From contig NZ_UCNN01000028.1 in NCBI RefSeq assembly GCF_900473935.1, positions 1-42,700 on the forward strand: a stretch of DNA of 42,700 nucleotides. Reading direction: 5' to 3'. Position 1 is the first letter of the stretch; every line of letters begins with the position of its first letter. Under the pieces are notes generated by a model. The model saw only the letters and a list, made by a program, of their open reading frames with translations. It was not told where the DNA came from and did no database searches. The stretch is from Synechococcus sp. UW105 (GTDB lineage Bacteria > Cyanobacteriota > Cyanobacteriia > PCC-6307 > Cyanobiaceae). Below are positions 8,908 through 19,081 of this stretch, piece after piece. The position numbers and the translations under genes are program-made.

Positions 8908-10239
8908 CTAGGCCCGTCGCACTTGATGTCCGATGTCGCGGCGATACTGCATCCCTTCAAAGGTCACCTTCGCAAGAGCTTCATAGGCGGCAGCGAAGGC
9001 CTGGTCGAAATCGGATCCTTGAGCGCTCATGGTGAGCACACGACCGCCAGAGCTCACCAGGATGCCCTGCTCGTTCAATCGGGTTCCGGCATGGAAGAGT
9101 TGATGGCTGGCTCCAGCCTCGAGCTGGCTCGTAATCGGATCTCCCTTGCGGGGAGCATCCGGATACCCTGCCGCGGCTACCACCACACAGACACTGCAGT
9201 CTGAGCGGATGGTCAACGCCGGTGCTAAATCAAGCCGCCCGATGGCACAGGCCTGCAGCACCTGGGCGAGCTGGGGCCCCATCAGGGGCATCAGGGTCTG
9301 ACATTCCGGATCTCCGAACCGGCAGTTGAATTCGATCACTTGTGGACCATTCGCCGTCAGCATGAGTCCGGCATAGATCACGCCGCGGTAGTCGATCTCC
9401 CTGTCTCGTAGTGCCTGGAGTGTCGGCTCAAGGATCTGCCGACGAACGGTTTCAAGTCCTTCGGCATCCAGTAGGGGAGCGGGGGCATAGGCACCCATGC
9501 CACCCGTGTTCGGCCCTGCGTCACCCTCTAGCAGCCGTTTGTGATCCTGAGCCGGGGGAAGGATCACCATCCGTTCGCCATCAGAGAGGGCGAAGATTGA
9601 GACCTCGGGCCCCTGCAGACATTCCTCTAGAACCACCCGATCACCAGCGCTGCCGAAGCGCCCCCCGAAGGCCTCACGGATCGCGCTTGCAGTGTCCGTA
9701 ACGCTGGTGGCAACGGTGACGCCCTTGCCAGCGGCCAGTCCATCGGCTTTCACCACAAGCGGCCGCTGCAGTTGCTCAAGCAGGGCCAGCCCCTCGTTTG
9801 CACTGCTGATTGCCCAGTGACCTGCAGTCGGGATACCTGCCTCATCCATCAGCTGTTTGGCCCAGGCTTTGCTGGCTTCAAGTTGGGCGCCATCGGCACC
9901 GGGGCCAAACACGGCGAGCCCGGCGGCCCGAAGGTGATCCGCCAGCCCTGCAGCGAGAGGTGCCTCCGGACCGACCACCACAAGGTCCACCGATGCGCTG
10001 CGGCAATGCTGGAGCAGACCGTCTCGATCTCCTTCACTCAGAGGCAGTTTGCTGAAGGTCTGCGTTTGTCCTTCCGTCCGTTCTGGAATGCCACCGTTCC
10101 CTGGACTAACCCAGACCTGCTCGATCCCAGGGCAACGGCTGAGGGCCCAACCGAGAGAATGTTCCCGCCCGCCACTCCCCACCACAAGCACTCTCTGCAG
10201 AGGGGGAAGCGACTGAAGACCGGAAGCTGAGTTGGCCAT
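8908..10239 (-). CDS. purD: Phosphoribosylamine-glycine ligase (GAR synthetase)
   Basis: Catalyses step two of de novo purine synthesis, ATP-dependent ligation of glycine to phosphoribosylamine. The N-terminal domain shows VLVVGSGGREHSLGWAL, followed by the ATP-grasp domain with KADGLAAGKGV and the metal/ATP site in VIEFNCRFGDPECQ. The 443 residues are slightly longer than the usual 425-430. The start is the ATG at 10239. It is the first gene of a purD-nblS unit and is divergent from the helical secreted protein. purC lies nearby on the other strand, so two purine genes bracket that protein. Confidence 0.97.
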   Translation of the reverse strand: MANSASGLQSLPPLQRVLVVGSGGREHSLGWALSRCPGIEQVWVSPGNGGIPERTEGQTQTFSKLPLSEGDRDGLLQHCRSASVDLVVVGPEAPLAAGLADHLRAAGLAVFGPGADGAQLEASKAWAKQLMDEAGIPTAGHWAISSANEGLALLEQLQRPLVVKADGLAAGKGVTVATSVTDTASAIREAFGGRFGSAGDRVVLEECLQGPEVSIFALSDGERMVILPPAQDHKRLLEGDAGPNTGGMGAYAPAPLLDAEGLETVRRQILEPTLQALRDREIDYRGVIYAGLMLTANGPQVIEFNCRFGDPECQTLMPLMGPQLAQVLQACAIGRLDLAPALTIRSDCSVCVVVAAAGYPDAPRKGDPITSQLEAGASHQLFHAGTRLNEQGILVSSGGRVLTMSAQGSDFDQAFAAAYEALAKVTFEGMQYRRDIGHQVRRA

Positions 10240-10337
10240 GGCAGCGGAACTTGCGGGGCAGGGCCCTTAGGTTTGAACGGATCGTGAGGCGGATCGCCAC
10301 GGTCGATCTGCGTCCATTTTTGTTGAACGGCTGCCCC

Positions 10338-11294
10338 ATGGGGATTTCCTCCCTCTCTCTCTCCCTGCTGCTGGCGGCCACTCCCTTGGCGGTGCAACCG
10401 GTCTCTTCCCCTGTCGATGCCGAGCCGATCGCCGAGGTTCACTACCTACGGATGCTGCAAAGCGATGACCTTGCCCAGTTGCAGCAGGCTTGTCGTGATG
10501 CGGCTCGCTTTGGGTTGAAGCAACGGCTGCAGGACTTGCGCGATCGCCTGATGCTGGTCGCACCAGCGCCCCAGCCCTTTGCTGTGGTGACCGCCAATAC
10601 CAGCGCCCTTTTGGCTTGTAAGGCACCAGAGAGTGCTCAGAGGGTGCTCAGTCGGTATGGACCTGGCTCGGCTCTGGAGCGCCAGGAGTGGCTGGTGCTG
10701 TCATGGCGTGCGGCGGCCGCGGCTCTCGATCACCAGCGCGCGATTCTTGCCCTTCGACGTCTGGCAGAGGGTGATCTCTCGCGACTGGAGAGGGTGCAGT
10801 TACCGCTGGTTGAAACAGCTACCGGTTTAACCATCACCCGTCTCGCTCTGGATCAGTTGGCGGAACACGAGGCGGCGGCCGGACGGATTGACCGTGCTGC
10901 AGCAGTGGCACTGTCGGCCCCAAGTTTTGGTCGTGAGGGGGCCGCTCGTCTTGCTCGGGCCGCGCTCTGGCTTGAGGAGTTGGGTCAGAACGACGCGACC
11001 AACCTCTTGGAAACAGCCCTCGATCAAGCAGCGGCGGCCGAGGCCTGGTCGTTGGCGGAGGATTTGCTCAAGATCCAGCTGAGGCTGGAACGGAAAGCGG
11101 GGGGTGATGGCGCCAGGCCTCGAGCCAGGCTTGAGCGTCTGGCCACTCGTCTGGATGATCGCTACACCCTCTGGCAACTGATTCGGGAGGATTCAGACAG
11201 AACGGCGATTGAGGAAAGGCGCTTGGAGCTGGAACGACAACTCAGATCTCCTCGGGGACTTGGGGGGAGCTCCTCCCTGGGAGAATCGGATTAG
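10338..11294 (+). CDS. Putative secreted alpha-helical protein
   Basis: A 318-residue protein from the ATG at 10338 (the open frame begins at 10251, but the leader is basic and unlike a signal). The N-terminus [21 protein letters not shown] is a good signal peptide, probably cut before SPVDAEP. The rest is rich in Ala, Leu and Arg (repeated short helices such as [19 protein letters not shown]), reminiscent of TPR-like solenoids, but I see no definite TPR consensus. It sits between purD and purC, 35 bp before purC. I do not recognise the family. It is probably periplasmic or membrane-associated. Confidence 0.75.
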   Translation: MGISSLSLSLLLAATPLAVQPVSSPVDAEPIAEVHYLRMLQSDDLAQLQQACRDAARFGLKQRLQDLRDRLMLVAPAPQPFAVVTANTSALLACKAPESAQRVLSRYGPGSALERQEWLVLSWRAAAAALDHQRAILALRRLAEGDLSRLERVQLPLVETATGLTITRLALDQLAEHEAAAGRIDRAAAVALSAPSFGREGAARLARAALWLEELGQNDATNLLETALDQAAAAEAWSLAEDLLKIQLRLERKAGGDGARPRARLERLATRLDDRYTLWQLIREDSDRTAIEERRLELERQLRSPRGLGGSSSLGESD

Positions 11295-11329
11295 GAAGGG
11301 CCGTTCGCCCTCGTCTCGATTGCGATTTC

Positions 11330-12082
11330 ATGACCAATTCCCACGGTCCCCTGCTGTATGAAGGCAAGGCCAAGCGTGTTTATGCCGCTGATCAGGACGA
11401 CTGGGTCTTGGTCGAGTACAAAAACGATGCCACGGCGTTCAATGCCCTCAAACGCGAACAGATCGCCGATAAGGGACGTTTGAATTGTCAGATCTCAGCG
11501 CGGTTGTTTGAGCTCCTTGAACAGGAGGGCATTCCGACTCATTTCCTCGGTCTGGTGGATGAGACCTGGATGGCGGTTCAGAAAGTGCAGGTCATTCCCT
11601 TGGAGGTCGTGCTGCGCAATGTGGCCACGGGCTCGCTTTGCAAACAGACTCCGATCGTTCAGGGCACCAGCCTGGAGCCAGCACTGCTTGACCTCTATTA
11701 CAAGGATGATGCTTTTGGTGATCCGCTCCTCACCGAATCACGCTTGGAATTGCTTCAGCTGGTGAGTGCTGAGCAGCGTCAGGCCATTGAAGTTCTTGCC
11801 CGACGTGTGAACGCCGTTTTGGTGCCTTTTTTCCGCGGTCTAGATCTGCAGCTGGTGGATTTCAAGCTGGAGTTGGGATGTAATCCATCCGGAGAATTGC
11901 TGGTGGCTGATGAGATCAGCCCTGACACTTGCAGGCTCTGGGATCTGCGTACCACTGATCCCAAGCAGCGCATTCTCGACAAGGATCGGTTCCGTCAGGA
12001 CCTCGGCGGTTTGATCGAGGCCTACGGGGAGGTCTGCAAACGGGTCCAAGGGGCCTGCCCGAACCCCCGCAACTACCGGTAA
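11330..12082 (+). CDS. purC: SAICAR synthetase
   Basis: Purine biosynthesis step: condenses CAIR with aspartate using ATP. The 250-residue protein starts with [31 protein letters not shown] and carries VEVVLRN-like ([12 protein letters not shown]), LVDFKLELG and [12 protein letters not shown] signature segments. Length is normal. It lies 35 bp after the secreted helical protein and 44 bp before bamA on the same strand, so the three may share a transcript. Confidence 0.97.
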   Translation: MTNSHGPLLYEGKAKRVYAADQDDWVLVEYKNDATAFNALKREQIADKGRLNCQISARLFELLEQEGIPTHFLGLVDETWMAVQKVQVIPLEVVLRNVATGSLCKQTPIVQGTSLEPALLDLYYKDDAFGDPLLTESRLELLQLVSAEQRQAIEVLARRVNAVLVPFFRGLDLQLVDFKLELGCNPSGELLVADEISPDTCRLWDLRTTDPKQRILDKDRFRQDLGGLIEAYGEVCKRVQGACPNPRNYR

Positions 12083-12126
12083 GGTCTCGGTGATTCTGCG
12101 GCCATTGGGCCGATTGCTGCCCCTCC

Positions 12127-14421
12127 ATGGTCAACTTCACCTCCAGCCGGACCAAGGACGCCGTTCGGCAGGGGGCGCTAGGCCTTGCACTGGCCCTCCC
12201 GCTTCTCACCACTGTTCCTGCAAGAGCGCAGACGGAGACTGTCTCAGAGACCGAGGCTGTCACCGTGGATGTGCTGGAAGGCACGACAGAGACGGGTGAG
12301 GTCGAGGAGTTGGAGGTTGAAGCCTCTGAGGTGGAGACGATTGACGTTGAGCAGGCACCAGCAACCAATCCAGTGCCTATCAGCCAACCGATTGAGGACC
12401 AGCAGCCTCAACAGCCTCGGGTTTTGATCAGCGAGGTGGTGATCGAAGGGATTGCCGGTCATCCCGAACAGGAGCGGCTTGAACTGGCCGCCTATGACGC
12501 GATGGCGGTGAGGCCAGGGAGTCGCGTCACCCGCGATGAACTCAAGCTGGATCTGGATGCGATTTATGCATCTGGATGGTTCTCAGATGTGCGCATCGAG
12601 CCGGTCAACGGCCCCCTGGGTGTGCAGCTTGTGGTGCAGGTGGTGCCCAACCCCGTGCTCACCAAGGTGGAGCTTGAGCCTTCGGACTCCAAGATCCCTG
12701 ACAGTGTGATCGCCGACACCTTCAGCTCCGATTACGGCCGCACGCTGAATCTCAGCGAGCTGCAGCTGCGCATGAAGGAGTTGCAGGGCTGGTACAGCAA
12801 GGAGGGTTATTCCCTGGCGCGGGTCTCAGGGCCAAGCCGGGTGAGTCCCGACGGTGTGGTGCAACTCAAGGTGGTGATCGGCACCGTCGCCGGCGTTGAG
12901 GTTCAGTTCCTCAATAAGGATGGTGAAACGACAAACGACAAGGGCGAACCCATCAAAGGCAAGACCCGTCCCTGGGTGGTGACCCGAGAGATTTCAATCC
13001 AGGCAGGAGAGCCTTTCAATCGGACCCAGCTCGAGGGAGATCTCAAGAGGCTTTATGGCACTTCTCTCTTCAGTGATGTCAAGGTCACGCTGAAGCCGGT
13101 GGCTGGGGAACCCGGCAACGTCACCATCATCCTGGGCATCGTCGAACAGTCCACCGGTTCCCTCTCCGGTGGTCTGGGCTACAGCCAGAGTCAGGGTGTT
13201 TTCGGTCAGGTGCAGCTCTCCGACAGCAACCTGTTTGGACGGGCTTGGAATCTTGCTCTGAACCTCACCTATGGCCAGTACGGCGGACTGGCTAATTTCA
13301 CCTTCACAGACCCTTGGATCAAGGGTGACAAGCACCGCACCTCCTTCCGTACCTCGCTCTTCCTCAGTCGGGAAGTGCCCCAGGTGTTCCAGAGCCAGAA
13401 CAATGGCAACATCCTGACGCTGAGTGATTACGACGACAACGGCGGTGGCTACGCCTATTCGATCAACAATCCCCCCAGCTCGTTTAATACAGACAATTTC
13501 AAGAGTGTCGGCCAGGCCAGCAAGGAGTTCCCAAACACCAGTTGGTTTGAATACGAAGGTGATTCGGTGGCCTTGCAGCGCGTTGGCGGCAACGTCATTT
13601 TCGCCCGACCTCTCAATGGTGGTGATCCTTACAAGTTCGTTCCGTGGAACGTGCTTGTTGGTCTCAATGTTCAAAATGTTCGGCCGATCAACTTCGCTGG
13701 CGACACCCGTTCCTATGCCTTGCCGAATGACCGGATTAAGGATCACCGGATTCCGAATGACGACGTCATCTGCATCGCCTTTAACTGCGCCACCGAGAAC
13801 AATCTTGCTGGCCTGCGCTTTGCTGCTACTTACAGCAATCTCAACGATCCTCGCAATCCCACATCAGGCAACTTCTTCAGTTTTGGAACCGAGCAGTTCG
13901 TCTCCGTTGGTGAGAACTCTCCGACCTTCAACCGGGTGAGAGCGAGTTATACCCACTTCATTCCTGTCAATTTCCTCAAGCTGGCTAAGGGCTGCCGCCC
14001 TAAGCCCGGAGAAAAGGCCAATTGCCCTCAGGCCATTGGTATTCAGCTCAAGGCCGGCACTGTGCTTGGTCAGCTCCCTCCCTATGAAGCGTTCTGCCTG
14101 GGGGGCTCCAATTCCGTGCGTGGCTGGTACGACTGTGATCTTGCAGTCGGACGGAGCTTTGGTGAAGCCACGATCGAATATCGCTTCCCGATCATCAGCA
14201 TCTTCGCGGGTGAAATCTTTGCTGATGCCGGCACCGACTTTGGATCTCAGGCGAATGTGCCCGGTAAACCTGGTCAGCTGCTGGACAAGCCGGGCTCCGG
14301 TTTCTCGGTGGGTACTGGTGTGATTGTTACCACTCCCGTCGGTCCCCTTCGCCTGGAGGTGGCAAGCCAAGACTTCACTGGTGACTGGCGTTTCAATCTG
14401 GGTGTGGGCTGGAAGTTCTGA
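12127..14421 (+). CDS. bamA: BamA/Omp85 outer-membrane assembly protein
   Basis: Inserts beta-barrel proteins into the outer membrane. The 764 residues begin with a signal peptide (ALGLALALPLLTTVPARA, cut near residue 36), then a Glu/Thr/Val-rich linker to about residue 95. POTRA-like domains follow (about 96-345, with VLISEVVIEGIAGH, DLDAIYASGWFSDVRIEP and DLKRLYGTSLFSDVKVTL), then the barrel (LGYSQSQGVFGQVQLSD onward), ending in a typical aromatic C-terminus, GVGWKF. The last barrel repeat contains the VRGW motif (SNSVRGWYD). Three POTRAs is typical for cyanobacteria versus five in proteobacteria. The stop overlaps the lpxC start (TGATG). Confidence 0.93.
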   Translation: MVNFTSSRTKDAVRQGALGLALALPLLTTVPARAQTETVSETEAVTVDVLEGTTETGEVEELEVEASEVETIDVEQAPATNPVPISQPIEDQQPQQPRVLISEVVIEGIAGHPEQERLELAAYDAMAVRPGSRVTRDELKLDLDAIYASGWFSDVRIEPVNGPLGVQLVVQVVPNPVLTKVELEPSDSKIPDSVIADTFSSDYGRTLNLSELQLRMKELQGWYSKEGYSLARVSGPSRVSPDGVVQLKVVIGTVAGVEVQFLNKDGETTNDKGEPIKGKTRPWVVTREISIQAGEPFNRTQLEGDLKRLYGTSLFSDVKVTLKPVAGEPGNVTIILGIVEQSTGSLSGGLGYSQSQGVFGQVQLSDSNLFGRAWNLALNLTYGQYGGLANFTFTDPWIKGDKHRTSFRTSLFLSREVPQVFQSQNNGNILTLSDYDDNGGGYAYSINNPPSSFNTDNFKSVGQASKEFPNTSWFEYEGDSVALQRVGGNVIFARPLNGGDPYKFVPWNVLVGLNVQNVRPINFAGDTRSYALPNDRIKDHRIPNDDVICIAFNCATENNLAGLRFAATYSNLNDPRNPTSGNFFSFGTEQFVSVGENSPTFNRVRASYTHFIPVNFLKLAKGCRPKPGEKANCPQAIGIQLKAGTVLGQLPPYEAFCLGGSNSVRGWYDCDLAVGRSFGEATIEYRFPIISIFAGEIFADAGTDFGSQANVPGKPGQLLDKPGSGFSVGTGVIVTTPVGPLRLEVASQDFTGDWRFNLGVGWKF

Positions 14422-15284
14422 TGACGTCCTGGCCGGCGGATTATGAGGGGGCTTGGACTCTTGCCGGGCCCGTGACACGTTCCGGTGTGGGCCTTCACAG
14501 CGGTGAGTCCGTCTCCGTCACCCTTCTTCCATGCGATCGAGCCGGCTTCTGGGTGTCGTGGCACGACTGCTCTGCTGATTCAGAGCTAGTGGAGCTGCAT
14601 CCCAGTCAGGTTCGTGACAGTCCGCTCTGCACCACCCTGGAGTTTGGTGCTGGGCGTCGTCTCAAGACCGTGGAACATCTGTTGGCAGCTCTTGCTGGTA
14701 CAGGGATCACCCATGCTGAAATCCGAGCCAGTGGTGTCGAAGTACCGCTTCTCGATGGGTCTGCCCAAGGATGGGTTGAGGCGATCGGCGAAGTCGGTCT
14801 CTCCCCTGCGTCGACTGCTCGTCCCCCACGCCCGCACTTGGATCAGCCCTTGGTCAGGCATCGAGGCAGCAGCGTGATTACTGCCGTTCCTGCAGAGCAT
14901 TTCAGTCTGGTCGGTGTGATTGATTTTCCCCAGGGTGCGATCGGTCGTCAGCAACTGTCTCTCACGCTTACTCCCGAGCTGTTCGTCAAGGAGATTGCTC
15001 CGGCTCGAACCTTCGGTTTCCGTGATCAGGTGGAACAGCTGCGCGAAGCAGGGCTGATCCAGGGCGGTGCCCTCGACAACGCTCTGGTCTGTGATGGGGA
15101 TCACTGGCTGAATCCGCCCCTGAGGTTTGATGATGAACCGGTGCGCCATAAGCTCTTGGACCTGATTGGGGATCTGGCTTTGGTTGGTTTCCCTACGGCG
15201 CAGGTGCTGGTCTATCGAGGCTCCCATGGGCTTCATACCGATCTGGCCTCGGCCCTTGTCGACTCCCCTCACTCCCCAAGCTGA
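14421..15284 (+). CDS. lpxC: UDP-3-O-acyl-N-acetylglucosamine deacetylase
   Basis: The committed zinc-dependent step of lipid A synthesis. The 287-residue protein shows [17 protein letters not shown], the zinc histidine in [12 protein letters not shown], and the second His/Asp set in [14 protein letters not shown]. The AGARTFG-like catalytic loop is [13 protein letters not shown]. Length is near the usual 300. It overlaps bamA by one base and is followed within 41 bp by fabZ, placing it in the bamA-lpx unit. Confidence 0.95.
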   Translation: MTSWPADYEGAWTLAGPVTRSGVGLHSGESVSVTLLPCDRAGFWVSWHDCSADSELVELHPSQVRDSPLCTTLEFGAGRRLKTVEHLLAALAGTGITHAEIRASGVEVPLLDGSAQGWVEAIGEVGLSPASTARPPRPHLDQPLVRHRGSSVITAVPAEHFSLVGVIDFPQGAIGRQQLSLTLTPELFVKEIAPARTFGFRDQVEQLREAGLIQGGALDNALVCDGDHWLNPPLRFDDEPVRHKLLDLIGDLALVGFPTAQVLVYRGSHGLHTDLASALVDSPHSPS

Positions 15285-15324
15285 ACCTCCCTTGACCCTG
15301 GACTCCACTGCCCCCGCGGAACCG

Positions 15325-15753
15325 ATGCTCAACAGTGAGCAGATCATGGGCCTGCTTCCGCACCGTTATCCCTTTGCCTTGGTGGATCGCGTGCTAGAGC
15401 ACGAGCCAGGGTTGCGCGCGGTGGCGATCAAGAACATCACCCTGAATGAGCCCCAGTTCCAGGGACATTTCCCGGAGCGGCCATTGATGCCTGGGGTCCT
15501 GATCGTTGAAGCGATGGCCCAGGTGGGTGGTCTAATCGTGAAACAGATGCCTGATCTCCCCAAGGGGCTCTTCGTGTTTGCCGGCATCGATGGTGTGCGA
15601 TTTCGCCGGCCGGTGGTTCCCGGTGATCAGTTAAGGATCAGCTGCGAGTTGGTGAGCATTAAGAGGAAGCGTTTCGGCAAGGTGAAGGCTGAAGCAACGG
15701 TGGATGGTCAGCTGGTCTGTTCCGGTGACCTGATGTTCTCGATGATGGACTGA
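15325..15753 (+). CDS. fabZ: 3-hydroxyacyl-ACP dehydratase FabZ
   Basis: Dehydrates 3-hydroxyacyl-ACP in fatty-acid elongation; it competes with lpxA for hydroxyacyl-ACP. The hot-dog fold signature [14 protein letters not shown] carries the catalytic His, and [13 protein letters not shown] the catalytic Glu; [14 protein letters not shown] lies between. The ATG at 15325 gives 142 residues. A TTG at 15292, right after the lpxC stop, would give a 153-residue protein similar to relatives with a short N-terminal lead. The choice is uncertain, while the longer frame back to 15166 overlaps lpxC and is rejected. Confidence 0.93.
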   Translation: MLNSEQIMGLLPHRYPFALVDRVLEHEPGLRAVAIKNITLNEPQFQGHFPERPLMPGVLIVEAMAQVGGLIVKQMPDLPKGLFVFAGIDGVRFRRPVVPGDQLRISCELVSIKRKRFGKVKAEATVDGQLVCSGDLMFSMMD

Positions 15754-15758
15754 GGGCC

Positions 15759-16604
15759 ATGAGTGAGAACGCAGCACCAGCGACCATTAACGACCGATCT
15801 GTGCAGATCCATCCCCTTGCTTGTGTCGACCCCAAGGCTGAGCTGGCTGAGGGAGTGGTCATCAGTCCAGGTGCGGTGGTGGGTCCGCAGGTATGCATTG
15901 GTGCCCATACCTGGATTGGTCCGAATGTCGTGCTGGACGGCAAGGTGACCATCGGACGGCATAACCGCATTTTCCCCGGCGCTTGCCTGGGTCAGGAACC
16001 TCAGGATCTCAAATACAAAGGGGCCCTCACGGAGGTGGCCATCGGCGACAACAACACCATCCGGGAGTGCGTCACCATCAACCGTGGAACCGATGAGGGG
16101 GAGGTGACAAGGATTGGTAATGGCAATCTTTTGATGGCCTATTGCCATCTTGGCCATCACTGCATTCTTGGGAATGGGATTGTGATGTCGAATGCAATTC
16201 AGGTGGCTGGCCATGTGGTGATTGAAGACCGGGCAGTGATCGGTGGCTGCCTTGGCATTCACCAGTTCGTGCATATCGGGCGCATGGCCATGGTGGGCGG
16301 CATGACCAGAGTGGATCGCGATGTGCCTCCTTACTGTCTGGTGGAGGGCCATCCCGGCAGAGTGAGGGGTTTGAACCGGGTCGGCCTGCGTCGTAGTGGA
16401 CTTGCAGAGCAGCATGAGGGCCGTGAGCTGCAGCAGCTGCAGGAGATCTGGTCGTTGATCTATCGCTCTGACCATGTGATTTCAGAGGGATTGAGGTTGG
16501 CTCAGGCCCATGAGCTGTTGCCCGCTTCTGACCACCTCTGCACGTTCCTTGAGGGTTCGATCTCCAAAGGTCGCAGGGGCCCGATGCCACCAGCAGGCCG
16601 CTGA
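15759..16604 (+). CDS. lpxA: UDP-N-acetylglucosamine acyltransferase
   Basis: First enzyme of lipid A synthesis, transferring a 3-hydroxyacyl chain from ACP to UDP-GlcNAc. The 281-residue protein is a left-handed beta-helix of hexapeptide repeats ([36 protein letters not shown]). The conserved catalytic histidine lies in the [14 protein letters not shown] region. The C-terminal helical part ([11 protein letters not shown]) is also typical. It starts 5 bp after the fabZ stop and overlaps lpxB by one base. Confidence 0.95.
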   Translation: MSENAAPATINDRSVQIHPLACVDPKAELAEGVVISPGAVVGPQVCIGAHTWIGPNVVLDGKVTIGRHNRIFPGACLGQEPQDLKYKGALTEVAIGDNNTIRECVTINRGTDEGEVTRIGNGNLLMAYCHLGHHCILGNGIVMSNAIQVAGHVVIEDRAVIGGCLGIHQFVHIGRMAMVGGMTRVDRDVPPYCLVEGHPGRVRGLNRVGLRRSGLAEQHEGRELQQLQEIWSLIYRSDHVISEGLRLAQAHELLPASDHLCTFLEGSISKGRRGPMPPAGR

Positions 16605-17782
16605 TGGTGCGCCTGCTGATCAGCACCGGCGAGGTCTCCGGTGATTTACAGGGCGGCTTGCTCGTAGAGGCTCTGCACCGACAGGCCGCTCTGCGAGGAC
16701 TATCGCTGGAGGTCTTGGCCCTTGGAGGGCCACGCATGCGTGCTGCTGGTGCGGAGCTTTTAGCGGACACTGCACCGATGGGCGCTATCGGGCTTTGGGA
16801 AGCGTTGCCTTTGGTGATCCCGACGCTGAAGCTGCAGGCCAGGGTGAACCGTGAGCTGCTTGAACGTCCACCAGATGCGGTTGTGCTGATTGATTACATG
16901 GGGGCCAATGTGCGCCTGGGACAGCGTCTGCGTAGGAAGCTGCCCCAGGTGCCGATCACGTATTACATCGCCCCCCAGGAATGGGCCTGGCGCATGAACG
17001 ACGACGGCACCAGCAGCCTGCTTCAGTTCACTGATCGTATTTTGGCGATCTTCCCTGAGGAGGCGTCCTTCTATGCCTCCCATGGCGCTGATGTCACGTG
17101 GGTTGGCCACCCTCTGCTGGATCTGACAGCTTCCCGTCCTGATCGCACCGAGGCTTGTCGACACCTGGGGTTGGATCCTGATGGACGTCTGCTGTTGCTG
17201 CTGCCCGCCTCGCGGCCGCAGGAGCTTCGCTACCTGATGCCGGTCCTGGCTCAAGTGGCTGCGCGCTTGCAGGCCAGGGATCCATCCCTTTCGGTGATGG
17301 TGCCGGCAGGTCTTCAGCGCTTTGAGCAACCCCTTGCTGATGCCCTGCAGGCCGCTGGAGTGCGCGGGCGTGTGATTCCAGCGGCCGAGGCGGATGGTCT
17401 GAAACCCTCTCTGTTTGCTGCCGCGGATCTGGCTCTCGGTAAGTCCGGCACGGTCAATATTGAGTTGGCTTTGCACGGGGTGCCCCAAGTGGTGGGCTAC
17501 AAGGTCAGTCGCCTAACGGCTTGGGTGGCTCGCCATCTGCTGAGCTTTCAGGTGGATCACATCTCCCCCGTGAATCTGCTGCTCGATGAACGGCTAGTCC
17601 CGGAGCTGCTGCAGGATTCGTTCACGGTGGACGAGTTCATGGCTCAGGCCGTGCCCTTGCTGGAAGATCACCAGTGCCGTCAGTGCATGCTTGATGGGTA
17701 TCGGCGGCTGAGGCAGACGCTTGGTACCCCTGGAGTGACGGATCGGGCTGCATCGGCCATCCTCGATTCGATTCAGCAATGA
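16604..17782 (+). CDS. lpxB: Lipid A disaccharide synthase
   Basis: A GT19 glycosyltransferase that joins UDP-diacylglucosamine and lipid X. The 392 residues show the N-terminal [17 protein letters not shown] motif, the [12 protein letters not shown] loop, [10 protein letters not shown], and the nucleotide-binding [14 protein letters not shown] near the C-terminus. Length is normal. It overlaps lpxA (TGATG) and msrA (ATGA), so the entire lpx block is translationally coupled. Confidence 0.95.
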   Translation: MVRLLISTGEVSGDLQGGLLVEALHRQAALRGLSLEVLALGGPRMRAAGAELLADTAPMGAIGLWEALPLVIPTLKLQARVNRELLERPPDAVVLIDYMGANVRLGQRLRRKLPQVPITYYIAPQEWAWRMNDDGTSSLLQFTDRILAIFPEEASFYASHGADVTWVGHPLLDLTASRPDRTEACRHLGLDPDGRLLLLLPASRPQELRYLMPVLAQVAARLQARDPSLSVMVPAGLQRFEQPLADALQAAGVRGRVIPAAEADGLKPSLFAAADLALGKSGTVNIELALHGVPQVVGYKVSRLTAWVARHLLSFQVDHISPVNLLLDERLVPELLQDSFTVDEFMAQAVPLLEDHQCRQCMLDGYRRLRQTLGTPGVTDRAASAILDSIQQ

Positions 17783-18426
17783 CCAGAGTGTTTGCTGTGT
17801 TCCTGTCGCGAGTGCTGATAGGAGCTCTGCTGCTTGTGGGCCTGTTGGCGCCGGTGCCTGCTGCCTGGGCCGGATCCACACAGGAGGCTGTGCTTTCAGG
17901 CGGGTGCTTTTGGTGTTTGGAGCATGACTTGGAGACGCTCCCCGGTGTGATCTCCGCTGAAAGCGGTTACAGCGGCGGTCATGTCAACAACCCCACCTAT
18001 CAGCAGGTCAGTGGCGAGACCACAGGTCACCAGGAGACAGTGCGTGTGCGCTTCGATCCCGGACAGATCACGTATGCCACGCTTTTGCGGCAGTACTGGC
18101 GCAATATCGACCCTCTCGATGGTGAAGGGCAGTTTTGCGATCGGGGTGATTCCTATCGACCGGTGATCTTCACGGCTGGGCCAGCGCAGGAGGAGGAGGC
18201 CAAGGTCAGCGCTTTGGCTGCCGCAAAGGAATTGGGTGTTTCGATCGAAAAGGTCAAGGTCCAGATCCGTCCTGCTGTGCGTTTCTGGTCCGCCGAGCCT
18301 TATCACCAGAATTACGCTGATCGCAATCCGATTCAGTACAACTACTACCGCTGGGCCTGCGGCCGCGATCGCAGATTGGATGCGGTTTGGAACGACAATG
18401 CCCGGCAGGGGAGTCCCTGGAGGTGA
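17779..18426 (+). CDS. msrA: Exported peptide methionine sulfoxide reductase A
   Basis: Reduces the S-epimer of methionine sulfoxide in proteins. The first about 31 residues ([20 protein letters not shown]) form a clear signal peptide, so this copy probably works in the periplasm or thylakoid lumen. The active site is GGCFWC (residues 41-46), where many family members have GCFWG; the extra Cys could act in resolving the disulfide. The conserved [15 protein letters not shown] and EPYHQNY segments follow. It overlaps lpxB by 4 bp, an unusual position at the end of a lipid A operon, which suggests an envelope-protection role. Confidence 0.93.
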   Translation: MTRVFAVFLSRVLIGALLLVGLLAPVPAAWAGSTQEAVLSGGCFWCLEHDLETLPGVISAESGYSGGHVNNPTYQQVSGETTGHQETVRVRFDPGQITYATLLRQYWRNIDPLDGEGQFCDRGDSYRPVIFTAGPAQEEEAKVSALAAAKELGVSIEKVKVQIRPAVRFWSAEPYHQNYADRNPIQYNYYRWACGRDRRLDAVWNDNARQGSPWR

Positions 18427-18590
18427 GCGATCACCTACTGATGCAGGGCTCTTATTGGAGAATATGAGGAAAACCTGAAGGGCTCGATGGGCTCCTGCTC
18501 AGTGACTTCTCAGTGAAGATGCGGGTTTCCCCCCTTTTTTGCCCTCAGAGGTGTTTATTACCATCATGATGTGAATTGAGGGAGAGATGT

Positions 18591-18803
18591 ATGTATCTGC
18601 TGACCATTCGAGATGGTCTGGTGACACGGCACGTTGGGCCATACCCATCTCCAAAGCAAGCTTCCGATGATCTCGATCGGGTGCTCGCGTCCTGTACTGA
18701 CCGTGCACGCTGGCAGATTCATTCGTTGGAATGCCCTGGTGATCTTCGTTTTGCCCAGGGGCTCGAATCGGATCAACGTTCAATGACGGCCGCTGCGTCT
18801 TGA
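18591..18803 (+). CDS. Small conserved-looking hypothetical protein
   Basis: A 70-residue protein from the ATG at 18591, with a GGGAGAG Shine-Dalgarno a few bases upstream. It begins MYLLTIRDGLVTRHVGPYP and is soluble, with no signal or membrane segment. The LDRVLASCTDRARWQIHSL stretch suggests one amphipathic helix plus strands. I do not recognise a function. It converges on the next minus-strand gene with only two bases between the stop codons. The 164 bp before it (18427-18590) hold no gene I can support. Confidence 0.6.
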   Translation: MYLLTIRDGLVTRHVGPYPSPKQASDDLDRVLASCTDRARWQIHSLECPGDLRFAQGLESDQRSMTAAAS

Positions 18804-18805
18804 TT

Positions 18806-19054
18806 TCAGGGCCGGTCTTGATCCAGTCTTCGGCTTGGATAGCCACGTAGAAGCCCACTCTCGATCATCAGGCCTACCCCGGCGTTGATCAAGATCAGGC
18901 TGAGCGTGCCGTACCACCACCAAGGGCCGCCATCGCCACCTACAAGCTGCAGAGTCCGGCGGCTCACAGCCTCTCCAAACAGGCACAGCCCAGCAGGAAG
19001 AAGAAGAATGCCTAGTTGGGCTCTCACGTACCAGCGGAAGGGGCTGGATGACAT
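18806..19054 (-). CDS. Small membrane protein, unknown function
   Basis: An 82-residue protein with two hydrophobic stretches (about 12-28, LGILLLPAGLCLFGEAV, and about 46-66, WWWYGTLSLILINAGVGLMI), and Arg-rich ends. It begins at ATG 19054, 27 bp after the pepA stop on the same strand, so it is probably co-transcribed with pepA. It resembles small cyanobacterial conserved hypotheticals, but no function can be assigned. Confidence 0.65.
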   Translation of the reverse strand: MSSSPFRWYVRAQLGILLLPAGLCLFGEAVSRRTLQLVGGDGGPWWWYGTLSLILINAGVGLMIESGLLRGYPSRRLDQDRP

Positions 19055-19081
19055 GGGGGCTTGCTTCGTTGTTGCTGAAAT

